Of a stretch of DNA of 64,000 bases, positions 1 through 9,307 are shown in pieces. Source of the DNA: Pyropia yezoensis (Eukaryota > Rhodophyta > Bangiophyceae > Bangiales > Bangiaceae); assembly GCA_009829735.1 (NCBI GenBank), contig CM020619.1, positions 24,701,554-24,765,553 of the forward strand, read 5' to 3'. The notes under the pieces are model-generated. The model was not told the DNA's origin, searched no databases, and was given only the letters and a program-made list of their open reading frames with translations. The translations under genes were made by a program, and so were the position numbers. Within the stretch, counting starts at the first letter, position 1. Every line of letters starts with the position of its first letter.

Positions 1-1124
1 CCTGCCTCGACGTATGTCGTCACGTCGGCCCATGGGAACGCCAACGCCCCGACGACGCAGTTGTGGAACGCCAACGCGTACCCATCGGGCGACCCAGCTT
101 GCAAGTCGCCCACCGGCAACCGGGCGAACACCTCCAAGAGCGCGCGCTTGAGCCGCACCAACACCTCCTGCTCGCGCAGGAGGCGGAACCACGTCGCCGC
201 GTAGTCAAACACCATCTCCGTGGACACGATCGTCCACGCGACGTGGCTGGCGTCGCCCAAGTACGAGAAGACGTGCTCCGCCAACCGCGGCATCGTCGGC
301 GGCACCGACAGGCCCGACTCGACAAACAAGTCGGGCAACGCCACCATCTCGGCCGCCTGCGCGGCCTCGTGCACGTTCAACCACGCCGCCCACACTGGGC
401 AGGCGTACCCGCCGAGCATCGCCGCCACTCGACGGCGCTTGAGCTTGCTGCCGGCCAGCGGCGGGGTCTTCAAGTACCCGCCGCCGCGCACCGACAGATC
501 CATGTCGACCGGCGTCGTCTCGGAGTACGACGCCGACGAGTGCTGCCGCAACGCCGCACTCAAGGCCGACAACGCCGGCATCGCCGCCGTCGTCGGCGCG
601 TACATGATGTCCAGCCCGTCGTACATCTCCCCCTCTACGAACCGAGCGTGCGGCCACTCCCGCCGCAGGCGGTCGAACGCCATCGCCGCCGAGTGCACCG
701 GGGAAGAGTGACGACCGTCGTGGTGCCTGACCGCCACGACGTAGAGGCGCCGCACCCACGGCTGGATGCCCTGCGCCCTCGACAGCTGCCGCAACAACTC
801 GTTGGCGAACACCAACGCCATGTACGTCACCGACTGCACCCCCGGCGAGCCCGCCGCCGGCACGCCGTGGATGTCCGCCAACCGCGTGCCCTCGTACGTG
901 GCCACGGGGTCCGCCTCCATCACGTCCACGAAGTCGGTGGGCAGCTCCCACCGCACCTCCCCCACCCGCCACAAGCAGTCGGTATGGTGCGACTTGGCGA
1001 CGCGCCCCAAGTCCGCGTTCACCTCGACGGCCGTCGAGGTAGCGGGCAGGTTGGCCCACTCCGCCAACGGGGGGAAGTCCACCTCGTCGGGCATCCCCGG
1101 GTGCCACCGCGTCGGGACCGGCAT
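1..1124 (-). CDS. hypothetical protein, 3' end outside window
   Basis: An open frame runs on the minus strand from an ATG at 1124 to the left edge without a stop, so about 374 N-terminal residues are visible and the C-terminus is missing. I do not recognise a family. Codon choice is ordinary for a real gene: the product mixes hydrophobic, acidic and aromatic residues and has stretches such as RRLYVVAVRHHDGRHSS and FDYAATWFRLLREQEVL, unlike the Arg/Pro/Gly-rich shadow frames on both strands. An in-frame ATG at 1232 would add 36 residues, but a TATTTAT sequence directly abuts it (1233-1239). If that is a TATA box, the first ATG downstream of a start site about 30 bases on is the one at 1124. 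No signal peptide or membrane segment is obvious. It could be a host gene or a transposon-borne ORF. Confidence 0.6.
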   Translation of the reverse strand, partial: MPVPTRWHPGMPDEVDFPPLAEWANLPATSTAVEVNADLGRVAKSHHTDCLWRVGEVRWELPTDFVDVMEADPVATYEGTRLADIHGVPAAGSPGVQSVTYMALVFANELLRQLSRAQGIQPWVRRLYVVAVRHHDGRHSSPVHSAAMAFDRLRREWPHARFVEGEMYDGLDIMYAPTTAAMPALSALSAALRQHSSASYSETTPVDMDLSVRGGGYLKTPPLAGSKLKRRRVAAMLGGYACPVWAAWLNVHEAAQAAEMVALPDLFVESGLSVPPTMPRLAEHVFSYLGDASHVAWTIVSTEMVFDYAATWFRLLREQEVLVRLKRALLEVFARLPVGDLQAGSPDGYALAFHNCVVGALAFPWADVTTYVEA

Positions 1125-1232
1125 GGCCACGACGCGGTACGGCAGAAGAAGAGGACGACGTGCGCCTCGGCCGGCTCGCCCGCCGTGGTCGTCGAGGGGC
1201 GACGACGAACTAAGGAGGGGGGTATGTGGCAT

Positions 1233-1239
1233 AAATACC
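1233..1239 (-). promoter_or_regulatory. possible TATA box
   Basis: TATTTAT on the minus strand, about 110 bases before the preferred ATG at 1124 and touching the alternative ATG at 1232. It stands out in otherwise G/C-rich sequence. This is inference only. Confidence 0.3.
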
Positions 1240-2370
1240 CCCCCCGCACCGCACCCGCCTAAGGGGACGGGGGCGTGCAGGGGTCGGGCCACGGGCGGAA
1301 CGGGACGCTGCCAGCGCCAAGTGCTGGCAGCACGCCCGCCGCCGCGCGGGCGACCCTGCCCCCCGACGCCTGCTGGCGTCGGGCGGCACCTGCGGCCGCG
1401 ACTGGTGATCCGCCACCAGGCGTGACCCCCCCTGGGCAAACAAGTGGCGGGCGTGCGCCGGCGGGCGATCCCACCACTCATTGGAGCTCCCGGGCTCGTG
1501 GAGGGCAGCCACGTGGAGCCAGATCTAGTACTCCCTGTGACAACCGACGGGAGTTACCCGTCGGTTGTGGCAAGCCCTTTCGGGGGGTACTTAACTATTT
1601 TCGCATGTACTTATCGTCTTGGAGGGATTTCTTATCGTTTCTCAGGACAGGCCGGCCCAACCGGGTCGGCCTCGCCGATCGAGGGTTGCGACCGGCCGGC
1701 GGGGCCCTCTTCAGGGCCCGCGCCGGCGGTCTCGTCTCGCATCTCCTTGCTCGGCAGGTTTACACGTATCCTTCTTTGTCCCGTTTACTTGCCTTTGACT
1801 TGGCACTGCGGTTACGAGCCTGTACGTGATTCCTCCCCTTGGGTACGGTCCCCCGCGGGGGTCCCGTCTTGCCACAGGGAGGGGGGAGGGCGGGTGGGTA
1901 CAATTCGGGTGCCCGCCCCACCCCCCCTCCTCCCGCCTCCCCCACCCTACCTCTGGCCCTTCCCGACTCCGCCAGGTCCCGCCGGGGGAGGTGGCGGAGA
2001 GGCAGGGTGCAGGGTGTGGCTCGGGGGGGGGGGGGGGGTGGCCGTAGGGCGCCGTGGTCCGGACGGGGAGAGGCTCGGCGGGGGAGGGGGCGGGGTGGGC
2101 AGCAGGCAGTGGGGGGGGGGCGAGAGGAGGACCGTCTGGAGGGGCCCGTTTGCCCCGGGAGGGATGTCTGGCGGGAGTGGGCGGCCGTGCGTGTGGGGGC
2201 TGCGGGGGAGCCCGCGGGAGTATATGAGAGGGCGAAGAGGGGCGGTGGGGAGCGACGGGCAGCAAAACACACCATCTTTACGTATCACCACCCCCCCCAC
2301 TCAACAACCCAGGCTGCACAAAAAACGCCCTCTTAACCAGGCGTGCCTCGCCCCGCCGCGATGACCACAG
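1240..2370. other. intergenic, GC-rich
   Basis: No gene is supported here. Frames on both strands are Pro/Arg/Gly-rich composition artefacts. The stretch contains G runs (around 2028-2038), a short hairpin at 1540-1568, and a segment near 2309-2340 (cccaggctgcacaa core) that recurs near 29677. Confidence 0.5.
1540..1568. repeat. perfect 12-bp inverted repeat (hairpin)
   Basis: Arms 1540-1551 and 1557-1568 (acaaccgacggg and its complement) are perfect, with a 5-base loop. It is not followed by a T run, so nothing marks it as a terminator. Its role is unknown. Confidence 0.75.
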
Positions 2371-2472
2371 CTGACGGCCGTTCCGGGACACATGTGAGTT
2401 CGCGGCAGCGAGTTCGCGGCACTTCGTGGCGCTCTGGGATTGGCTGTTGCTGTCCACGTGTCCCGTGTCGTT

Positions 2473-2566
2473 TGCCGCGAACTCAGGCAGCCGCGGGATG
2501 CGGCACGCAGTGGCTTTTGCAAAAGCCACTTTTTGCCGCATCCTGCGGCAGTCTGAGTTCGCGGCA
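2473..2566. repeat. 94-bp loopless palindrome
   Basis: The sequence is symmetric about 2519/2520 with only a few mismatches. The central 22 bases around cttttgcaaaag pair perfectly and both outer ends are tgccgcgaactcag. It lies within the MITE-like element and could form a cruciform or an RNA hairpin. Confidence 0.75.
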
Positions 2567-3127
2567 GCGCCTTCGCGGCAGCATTTGCGCCATTAAATTC
2601 ATGAGAACTGCTGGACTTCATTCCCCAAAACAGCTTGGCCGGCCCAGGGATCTCCCACGCACAGGTCCCGTTTGAACGCAGCGGCGGCGCAGGCACGCGG
2701 GGTCGCGACCAGAAGGGTGGGGCATGCCGCGCTGAGCGCGCCCGCCATGCGGCGGGCGGCCGTGTCAACGCAGCCGGTCTCCAGCTCTGCGGCAAAAAAC
2801 AGATTGTTGACGATCATGGCCTCCATTGCCGAGTAGTCCATCGCTGTGCAATAGGGGGGGGAGCTCCAAGGGTCTAGGGGGAAGGGGGGGGGTATCGTGA
2901 TGCACCGGCAACAGCTCTGGAGGGGCGAGCAGGGCGTCGGCATGGACGTGGAGACCAGTATGGGACAGCAACCATGGTCCCCAGAATTTTTGCAAAACAG
3001 ATTGGTCGATTGGTCCATAAGAAGTTTTTGAAACTACGTGGACCCAACTGCTATGTATTTGGCGTCGTCCGAGGCCCTAACTCAATGACCATCTGCGATG
3101 TCCAAAAAGACGCATCGGATGTGGCAA

Positions 3128-3151
3128 CGAGTTCGCGGCGCCGCGAACTCG
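3128..3151. repeat. 24-bp perfect palindrome
   Basis: cgagttcgcggc followed by its exact complement, inside the right end of the MITE-like element. It repeats the gttcgcggc motif seen at 2399-2420 and 2557-2566. Confidence 0.8.
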
Positions 3152-3234
3152 ATGTGCCGCGAACTCGACCGTGTCCCGGAACGACCGTCAGCCTACAGAC
3201 GACGGGCCGCAGGCAACAGGACCACAGGGGGATG

Positions 3235-3930
3235 TCAGGCGGGTGCTCGGCTGTCGTCCCCCCCATGTGGCTCGGCTCCCGTTGCGCCCCCCCCCTCCCC
3301 CTCTGCCGCCAGGGCGGCCAAGAAGGACCGCAGGAACGCCCGTGCGGCCTCATCATTGACCGGCTCGCTGCCGCCCTTGGTGTCCAAATCCATTGCCTGG
3401 TTGAGCTCCCGCCACATCCAGAGCTGCCCCGTGAGGCGCTTCAGCGCCCGTGTCGGGTCGCTGAGGCCATTGAACAAGGAAACGGTGGCGGCCACCATCC
3501 GGCTGGGCGCCCATGAGCGCGGCGGAGAAGAGTCCCTGGCAATGGCAACGGCCTTTAGGGGCTGCAGGCCAGTCGAGCCGTCGAGAAATGCACACAACGC
3601 GTCGTCAAAGGTGGACAAGGTGTGGTCGCCGTCTTCTGCCAACACCGCGACGCCGGCAAAAAAGACGACCTGCAAGGTCACGTCAACCCCCGCTGCTATT
3701 TCCAAGTCAGTGAGGGGCACCCCCCGCCGCAAGGCGGCAAGGCGTCGAACCAAGGCAGGAACACCTAGCACCCCATAGACAGCCGCTGTGAGCAGCACCC
3801 ACGGGGCAAGGTTACCGACATATTCGCGAAGAGCTTCGCTACTCGACGGGAACACCACCGTCATCGCCAGCACCACCGCCCAGAGGGCGGCAAGAATGCG
3901 GCGCAGCGCTGCGAGGACGCCTCGATTCAT
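3235..3930 (-). CDS. hypothetical multi-pass membrane protein
   Basis: A 231-residue frame starting at the ATG at 3930. A longer in-frame extension upstream has only a GTG. Residues 7-28, 41-62 and 82-98 are strongly hydrophobic (for example ILAALWAVVLAMTVVF and VLLTAAVYGVLGVPALV) and look like three membrane helices. The remaining 130 residues are soluble, with a helical stretch (residues 160-210, RALKRLTGQLWMWRELNQAM) and an acidic, glycine-rich tail. No family is recognised. The stop lies 44 bases from the end of the MITE-like element. A real gene is likely because the composition differs clearly from the surrounding shadow frames, but function and localisation are unknown. Confidence 0.5.
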   Translation of the reverse strand: MNRGVLAALRRILAALWAVVLAMTVVFPSSSEALREYVGNLAPWVLLTAAVYGVLGVPALVRRLAALRRGVPLTDLEIAAGVDVTLQVVFFAGVAVLAEDGDHTLSTFDDALCAFLDGSTGLQPLKAVAIARDSSPPRSWAPSRMVAATVSLFNGLSDPTRALKRLTGQLWMWRELNQAMDLDTKGGSEPVNDEAARAFLRSFLAALAAEGEGGGATGAEPHGGDDSRAPA

Positions 3931-4839
3931 TTTGGGTAGGAAGGAGGGAGGCAAAGGAGGAGGTGGACGAGGGGCGGGTGGGGAACACACCGCCGTGGAC
4001 CACCCCGCGCGATGACGTCACGCCAGGGCCGGCGGTCGGGGAGCTCGCCCAGCTAGCGTCGATCCACGACGCCCGTTTGGTACAGCGGCAGCAGCGGGAT
4101 TGCAGATAGCGAGGCCGGGCGGCAGCCGTGCGAAAGACGGGGGGGGGCACGGCGGGTTCGAGCGTCGCCGGAGCGGGAGGGGCTCACGGCGGAGTGGAGG
4201 ATGACTGGAGGGTGGCGGTCGGTGGGACGGGGGACGTTGGCGAAGCGTAGAGCGCGTACGCGGGGGAATCGAGGGCCGCCGGCACCTGCCGTCTGAAGGG
4301 GATGGAGCCATGCTGCGCCGTGACGACACTCACCCCGGAGGCGGCCGTGGTCTTCTTTGGGGGAGGGGTGAATGGTGAGTGGGGAGTGGGGGGAAGGGGA
4401 AGGGGGCTGGCGACGAGCAGTCACGCCGCCTGCAACTGGTAAGAGGCTGCTGCGTATGTGTCCCTGTCGCGACGGTGATGCAGCGGTCAACCGTCAAGCC
4501 CGGCGGCTGTGGCCCTGCTATCTGGGCTGCCGGTCGAATCCCTAATGAGTTCGTTACACGTCTGTCTAGCCGTCGTAGACCGTCGCTGGTATCCTAGCGC
4601 GGGGGAGTCGCACGCAGCTGGCCAGGAAAAGTGCCTGCGAGGAAGAGAGGATGCGACGACCCTGACCTTCCCACAAGCTTGCGTGAGCCTTTGGCGACGT
4701 GACCGCAACGTGTTTCTACTCATTCGTTCTCCGCCCACCTGTGGACCAGCGGCTCACCGTCAGGTCTGGTAGGGGTGTCTGTCAAGGTGTGGTCCAGATT
4801 CGCGCACAGCTATTTAAAGCAAAAGCATGAGCATGATGC
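3931..4839. other. intergenic
   Basis: No supported gene, RNA or repeat. The left part (3950-4400) is GC-rich and the right part is more balanced in base composition up to the tRNA. Confidence 0.4.
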
Positions 4840-4843
4840 AAAA
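4840..4843 (-). terminator. Pol III T4 terminator of tRNA-Gln
   Basis: Reading the minus strand, TTTT lies 12 bases past the last tRNA base (4856), the expected place for RNA polymerase III termination. Confidence 0.6.
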
Positions 4844-4855
4844 TGTGAGCGAAGC

Positions 4856-4951
4856 AGGTCCCGCCGGGATCGTCAACTAAACTTGAACCCGGGTCTGGGG
4901 ATTCAGAGTCCCCCGTGCTACATGAAACCATAACCACTACACCACGGGACC
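4856..4951 (-). tRNA. tRNA-Gln(CUG) with two 12-nt ectopic introns
   Basis: On the minus strand the gene reads 5' to 3' from 4951. The acceptor stem GGTCCCG pairs perfectly with CGGGACC (4863-4857), followed by discriminator T at 4856. The D stem GTGT/GCAC, anticodon stem GGGGA/TCCCC with loop CTCTGAA (anticodon CUG) and T stem CCGGG/CCCGG all pair. The fold needs two extra segments to be ignored: TGGTTTCATGTA in the D loop after AGTGGTTA, and TTAGTTGACGAT after the T-loop TTCAAGT. Each is 12 nt, and without them a canonical 72-nt tRNA-Gln body remains. The exact intron borders slip by a base or so because of repeated bases. Introns in the D and T loops are known from red algae and cryptophyte nucleomorphs. 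The T-loop insert interrupts the end of the B box. A tRNA-derived pseudogene is the alternative, but the intact stems argue against it. Confidence 0.85.
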
Positions 4952-5044
4952 CATTTGATGCCAAGGCGAAAACATAATTTTCCCTGAAGAGTACAAATTG
5001 AGCACATGAAGGACCACACGGAGGCGCGACCCACCGACGTCGCT

Positions 5045-5989
5045 GCGCAGTTGGGCTTAAAGGGTGTCCATGCTTTTTCTAGGATCGGGTTGCCGGGGTT
5101 TGTTTTTCTTGCACGATGCTTGCTGAGCGCCTTCGTTCTGCCGGTTGTTCGCTGAGACATCCCGCAGGAAATTGCTGATGAGCAGCGTCGTTGCCGGGTC
5201 ATTGCTGACCGGCAAGAATCTCCCGCTTTTTTTCATATCGTATTTTCAGCGGACCAATAGGAAGCAGGCTGTTTCCTCGGCGGCTCCCCAAGTGCTCACC
5301 CCCCTGACCGCCCCGGTGGACAGCACCGCCGCTGCCGTCGGCGTGCGGCTGCTCGCTTCCGCTCATTGAAGAGCCCCAGCCGTCGTGTCGCTGTAGCCAC
5401 ACGGCCCTCTCCCCGTCCCCCACCGGCGTTCGCGCGCTGGCGTTGGGAGAAGGCGGCCACCACCTCCATGGTTTTCCCTTCCTGTATCGGCGTCTAGGGC
5501 GGGACCAGTAGTGACTCTACGACACCAGGGGCAAGTCGGCCACGTGCGAGGAGTGCCACAGTCAAAAAGAGTCGTATGTTGTTTTTCGCAGTCCCTGGTC
5601 GGCTTTCTCTTCGTGCGGAGATATGCGGCGTCGCCTACACTTGTCAGGTCGTTGCCGGATCCAGTGGCATGGATTCGCAGACGGTCACCACGTCGACAAC
5701 TTCCTGTACGACGTCTGCTGCCTTTTATGTACAAGCTATGCGTGTATGAGGAGGAGTACTGTGTCCCTTTGTACGTCACGTACCACAGCAGAGCCCAGCC
5801 AGCGACGCATCTTTCGGTTCGTTGCTCAAGATAATCCATTGTACTCCAAAGCCCCAAGAATGAGTTGCTGAATATTTCTGGCTTTTTTCAACTCTGAGCA
5901 GTTCTGTGAGAGGGTCTCACAAGTTTTGCGCGGTCCACTTGGCAACAAAAATCAAGAAAAGCGTGGACACCCTTTCAGCCCCACTGCGC
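5045..5989. mobile_element. TIR element, GCGCAGT family, non-autonomous
   Basis: The left end (gcgcagttgggcttaaaggg from 5045) and the complement of the right end (gcgcagtggggctgaaaggg, ending at 5989) match over about 34 bases through gtgtccaygctttt. The enclosed 945 bp have no transposase frame. The same type of terminus flanks 14107-14259 and 43086-44670. No target-site duplication was found, so the superfamily is undecided. Confidence 0.6.
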
Positions 5990-6464
5990 TGTCCTAAACT
6001 TTAGGACCACGACATTGTTGGGACAGTGCCCTGTCCACCCACAGCTGTTTCTCGGTGAGCACGTGCAGTCACGTTGACATTGAGTTGCAGCTTGCAGGAC
6101 GTGTTTTGGGCGCTCCGCTGGTGCAGCGAGCGTCGGCGCGGCCGGCCGGCACTGGGCCAAGACAAGCACGCGACCTGCTGGGCAGTCGCCCTGCCTGTGA
6201 GGGCATACGAGGTGCCTGACCACATGCATACACCATCATGGACACACGCCAGACGGTGGAGCCAGCGAACAGCATCCTGCCAATGGCAGTTCTAAAGTCT
6301 TTAGTTCGGCGCCAACGGGAGTACGTAGAGCTGGCTTGAATAGAAGAAGGCACAGGGCTAATCAATTGCCTAATGATGGCGGCGCTGTGAGAAATCGGGG
6401 AAAGTGAGAACACCAACGTCACCCCAGCGCCCTGCACCAACTGCCGGCCCCACCTCCCCACTTC
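5990..6464. other. intergenic
   Basis: Between the TIR element and the 3' end of the methyltransferase gene. No gene or structured repeat was recognised. Confidence 0.4.
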
Positions 6465-7916
6465 TCATCCCAACGGCAGCGCCGGCCATCGTCCACGCCC
6501 CCCCCTGTGAAAGGTGTAAAAGAGGTACCGCTCGTCGTCACGGTGGCGCCACTCGCGTGCCCCCCCTCCGTAGCCCGACGGCACCCGCCGCACATCCACC
6601 GCCCACCCCCCTGCGCGGGCACCCGCCACCAGCGCCGCCACCCCGTCGCGGTCCTCGCTCATGATCGCGTAGTAGACCCCCCCCGGCGCGGTGACCGCCG
6701 CGAGTGTCTGCAGCAGCGGCGCCACAGAGAGCATCGAGTAGGTGCACTCGGCGCCAAGGACAATGTCAAACCCGCCCCGTGGGATGGCCACGTTGGCCGG
6801 GCCCCGCGGCGGGCCGCCACACGCCCCCGCTGTGCAGTCGCAGCGGAAACGCGACGGCGACGACGCCCCCACTACCGTGGCGTGGCTGGCGTGGCACGCC
6901 GCCGCGCATGGCGCGCAGACGCCCGCTGTCGGCGAGTCGCCGTAGCAAGTGGAACAAGCCACCCACGGCTGCGTGTGAAAGCCGGGGGTGGACACGCGGG
7001 AGCACACCTGTGGGGGGGGAGCGGGCGGCGACGACGCGCCGGCCGTCTCCCAGTCGAGGTGGCCCACGGTCACAGTTGAGGCAATGGACAGCCGCCAGGC
7101 TGCTCCGGGACGGCCGCCGTCGCCGCTGCCGTCACCGTCGCCGTCGTCGTCGCTACGGACACCGTTGGTGCCATCCTCTCTGCCATCACCCCCCCCCACC
7201 CCGTTGCGCTCGCCAAACGACTGGCTGTCCACACAGTCGCACAAACGGCCACCCCCCCCCCCCTCGTCGTCGTCGGCCGCCTCGGCCTCTGCCTCTTCCA
7301 GGCTGGCGACGTCATTCAACCTCACGTTGTGCGCCAGGTTGGCCACCACCGCCGGCACATAGTCAGTAAGCGTCACCGACGCGGCGTAGCGGGCGGCAAC
7401 AAGGCCGACCAGCCCGCAGCCGGCGCCAACCTCGAGCACCGCCGCCCCCGCCAGCAGTGGCCGCCCCCAGTCGTGTAGGTACCGCGCCAGGAGGAGACCC
7501 CCATCCCAGACCGCACACCCGAGTGCACCGTCAATGACGCGCAGCTCCCGGATGAAAAAGGTGTGGCGGTGGCGGGGAATGGGTGTCGCCGCCACCGCCG
7601 CAGCTGCCCGCAACGAGCGCTCCCCGCCGCGCGGTGGGGTACCCGCCGCGCGGGCGTCATCGGCAGGGGCGTCGACGACGATGGTACGCGCGTCGGCACG
7701 CGCGTCTGCGGCGTCAAAGACACCACGCGCGTGGACGGCGGGAGCGTCGGCGTCGGCGTCGGCGTCAGCCCCTGCGGCGTCGGGTGGCGGCGGTGGCGGC
7801 GGCGGCGGCTGCGGCGGCCAGTCAAACACAAACGTGCGGCGGGTGTGGCGCTTGCCTCGCAGCGCGGCACGCCAGTCCACCACCACGGCACCCTGCTTGG
7901 GCCGGTTGTTCAGCAT
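6465..7916 (-). CDS. lysine methyltransferase-like protein with internal UBR-type zinc box
   Basis: The protein has 483 residues from the ATG at 7916. An upstream extension to 8078 has only GTG. It has a seven-beta-strand methyltransferase fold of the Methyltransf_16 (METTL21-23 like) type: a pre-motif (FFIRELRVIDGALGCAVWDG), SAM-binding motif I VLEVGAGCG at about 160-168, the acidic strand VTLTDY at about 181-186, NVRLN, and the post-motif FDIVLGAECTYS at about 383-394. Between the N- and C-terminal halves of the fold sit an acidic/Gly linker and a Cys/His cluster (about 312-364: HTQPWVACSTC, GVCAPCAAACHASH, FRCDC). Its spacing matches a UBR box, the zinc module that reads N-degrons. These enzymes usually methylate lysines of cytosolic proteins, so the UBR insert may serve substrate recognition. 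Fold assignment is fairly firm; the substrate is unknown. Confidence 0.75.
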   Translation of the reverse strand: MLNNRPKQGAVVVDWRAALRGKRHTRRTFVFDWPPQPPPPPPPPPDAAGADADADADAPAVHARGVFDAADARADARTIVVDAPADDARAAGTPPRGGERSLRAAAAVAATPIPRHRHTFFIRELRVIDGALGCAVWDGGLLLARYLHDWGRPLLAGAAVLEVGAGCGLVGLVAARYAASVTLTDYVPAVVANLAHNVRLNDVASLEEAEAEAADDDEGGGGGRLCDCVDSQSFGERNGVGGGDGREDGTNGVRSDDDGDGDGSGDGGRPGAAWRLSIASTVTVGHLDWETAGASSPPAPPPQVCSRVSTPGFHTQPWVACSTCYGDSPTAGVCAPCAAACHASHATVVGASSPSRFRCDCTAGACGGPPRGPANVAIPRGGFDIVLGAECTYSMLSVAPLLQTLAAVTAPGGVYYAIMSEDRDGVAALVAGARAGGWAVDVRRVPSGYGGGAREWRHRDDERYLFYTFHRGGRGRWPALPLG

Positions 7917-9307
7917 TGCGGCCGGGAGCGGCGACGACGGCAAAGCCGCGGCACATGCAGCATCCAATGGCGGCAGCGGCAGTGCGGCGTCGGGGGGGGC
8001 AAGGGCGGCGTGGACCGGGGGGGGGTGGGCGGGAGCAAGGCGGGGGAAGGGGGGGGGAAGAGGGGCGGGAGACGCCACCCACCAGAGGTAGCGGGGGGGG
8101 GGGAGAGTGACTGGAGGAGCAGACGGGTCAACGGCCGTTGTCCTACATGTCCCTGTCCATCCCCACGATAAGGGTGTGGCCTGGAGTCGGATGCACCACG
8201 CGGATCAAGTCATGCCGCTTGAAATTGACGGCCGAAGTCTACGTAGTTCATGTAAGCCTGGATGGAAATGAGAGGGACTTTTAGCATCCCAGATGGTTAA
8301 TGTATATTAACATGTTTAAGTTCACTTTTGATTTAATCTATTGTTTTTGCTTGTCGTGGTCTGACCTCGCTGCCACGACGCCGTGGAGCGCGCCCCTCAC
8401 TTCGTCGCCCAGACACTGCGCTCTGTACCTGCTTGCTCCTCGCACTCTCGTTTCTGACCTTCTGACCACCCAGGAAGGTGCTGAATGCTGCGATGGGTGG
8501 GCTGCGACCCTCGGCGTGGCGGCAACGGCAAGAGAGTCACCTGCCGTAGCTGTCTCGGCAAGAGTCGGTTGCGACATAAGGGAGCCACTAGGGGAGGCAC
8601 CTGCGACGAAAACCAGGGCCTGAGCTTGTTGACAAAAGTGGCCTTGGGAGATCACGCCGCGGGTGAACGAAGCCGCGCGCGTCCAAAACGGGGCAAGGAG
8701 ACGCAAGCCACGCGCCCCCAAAACGGGGCAATGAGACGTGGTGGCGCGAGCGCAGGGCCGGGATCTGTGTGCGTGCAGCTGGCGACGGCGGAAGCGTTGG
8801 CAGAAAGCGCAGCAATGAGCCGTGTGGTGCGCGGGCGGAAGCGTGCGATCTGCCACGGGGGCGGGTGACGTGGCCCAGCCCCTGGAATTCGGGAACCCGT
8901 GGATCAATGAAAGGGCACTCGGTCGTCTTACAGCTTTTTTTTTTAGTTTGGGAGAATTTCCGCCCACCGCCCAGCCGTGGCAAATCGGGATTGGCCAGCC
9001 GTGTCTGTCCTGCCGACCAACTAGGTATATACTGTACCGATAGTTTGCTTCATAATTTCTGGCGGAGATCGACATCATCGCATTACAGCGTCTTTCCCCC
9101 AAGCCGACGGCCTCTGCGCTCTACTTACTTCGGCTACCGCAGGTAAACACAGAAACAGATAGCCTCTTACTAAAAAGCGGGCCTGTGCCACAGGCCCTGT
9201 GGTGCCCACCGGCAGTTGCTGGTTACGCCTCGCGCCACCTGCGCCCCCCCCTCGCTCCCCCTGGCTCCCCCGCCCCCCTCCCCCCCCACCCCATCCCTGA
9301 AACCACA
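7917..9307. other. intergenic between divergent genes
   Basis: Shared upstream region of the methyltransferase-like gene (-) and the cyclotransferase-like gene (+). It includes an AT-rich patch at about 8225-8350 with a short palindrome (gttaatgtatattaac, near 8297-8312). No ORF here looks genuine. Confidence 0.4.

Larger units (their letters stand above)
2371..3191. mobile_element. MITE-like non-autonomous DNA transposon
   Basis: The two ends form long inverted repeats. 2371 onward (ctgacggccgttccgggaca) matches the complement of the sequence ending at 3191 with one mismatch in the first 21 bases, and both arms then carry two tandem copies of a gagttcgcggc motif. The element is about 821 bp and has no coding frame of interest. 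Inside it lie a 94-bp palindrome (2473-2566) and a 24-bp perfect palindrome (3128-3151) built from the same gttcgcggca motif. I could not identify a clean target-site duplication, so the superfamily is open. Confidence 0.6.
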
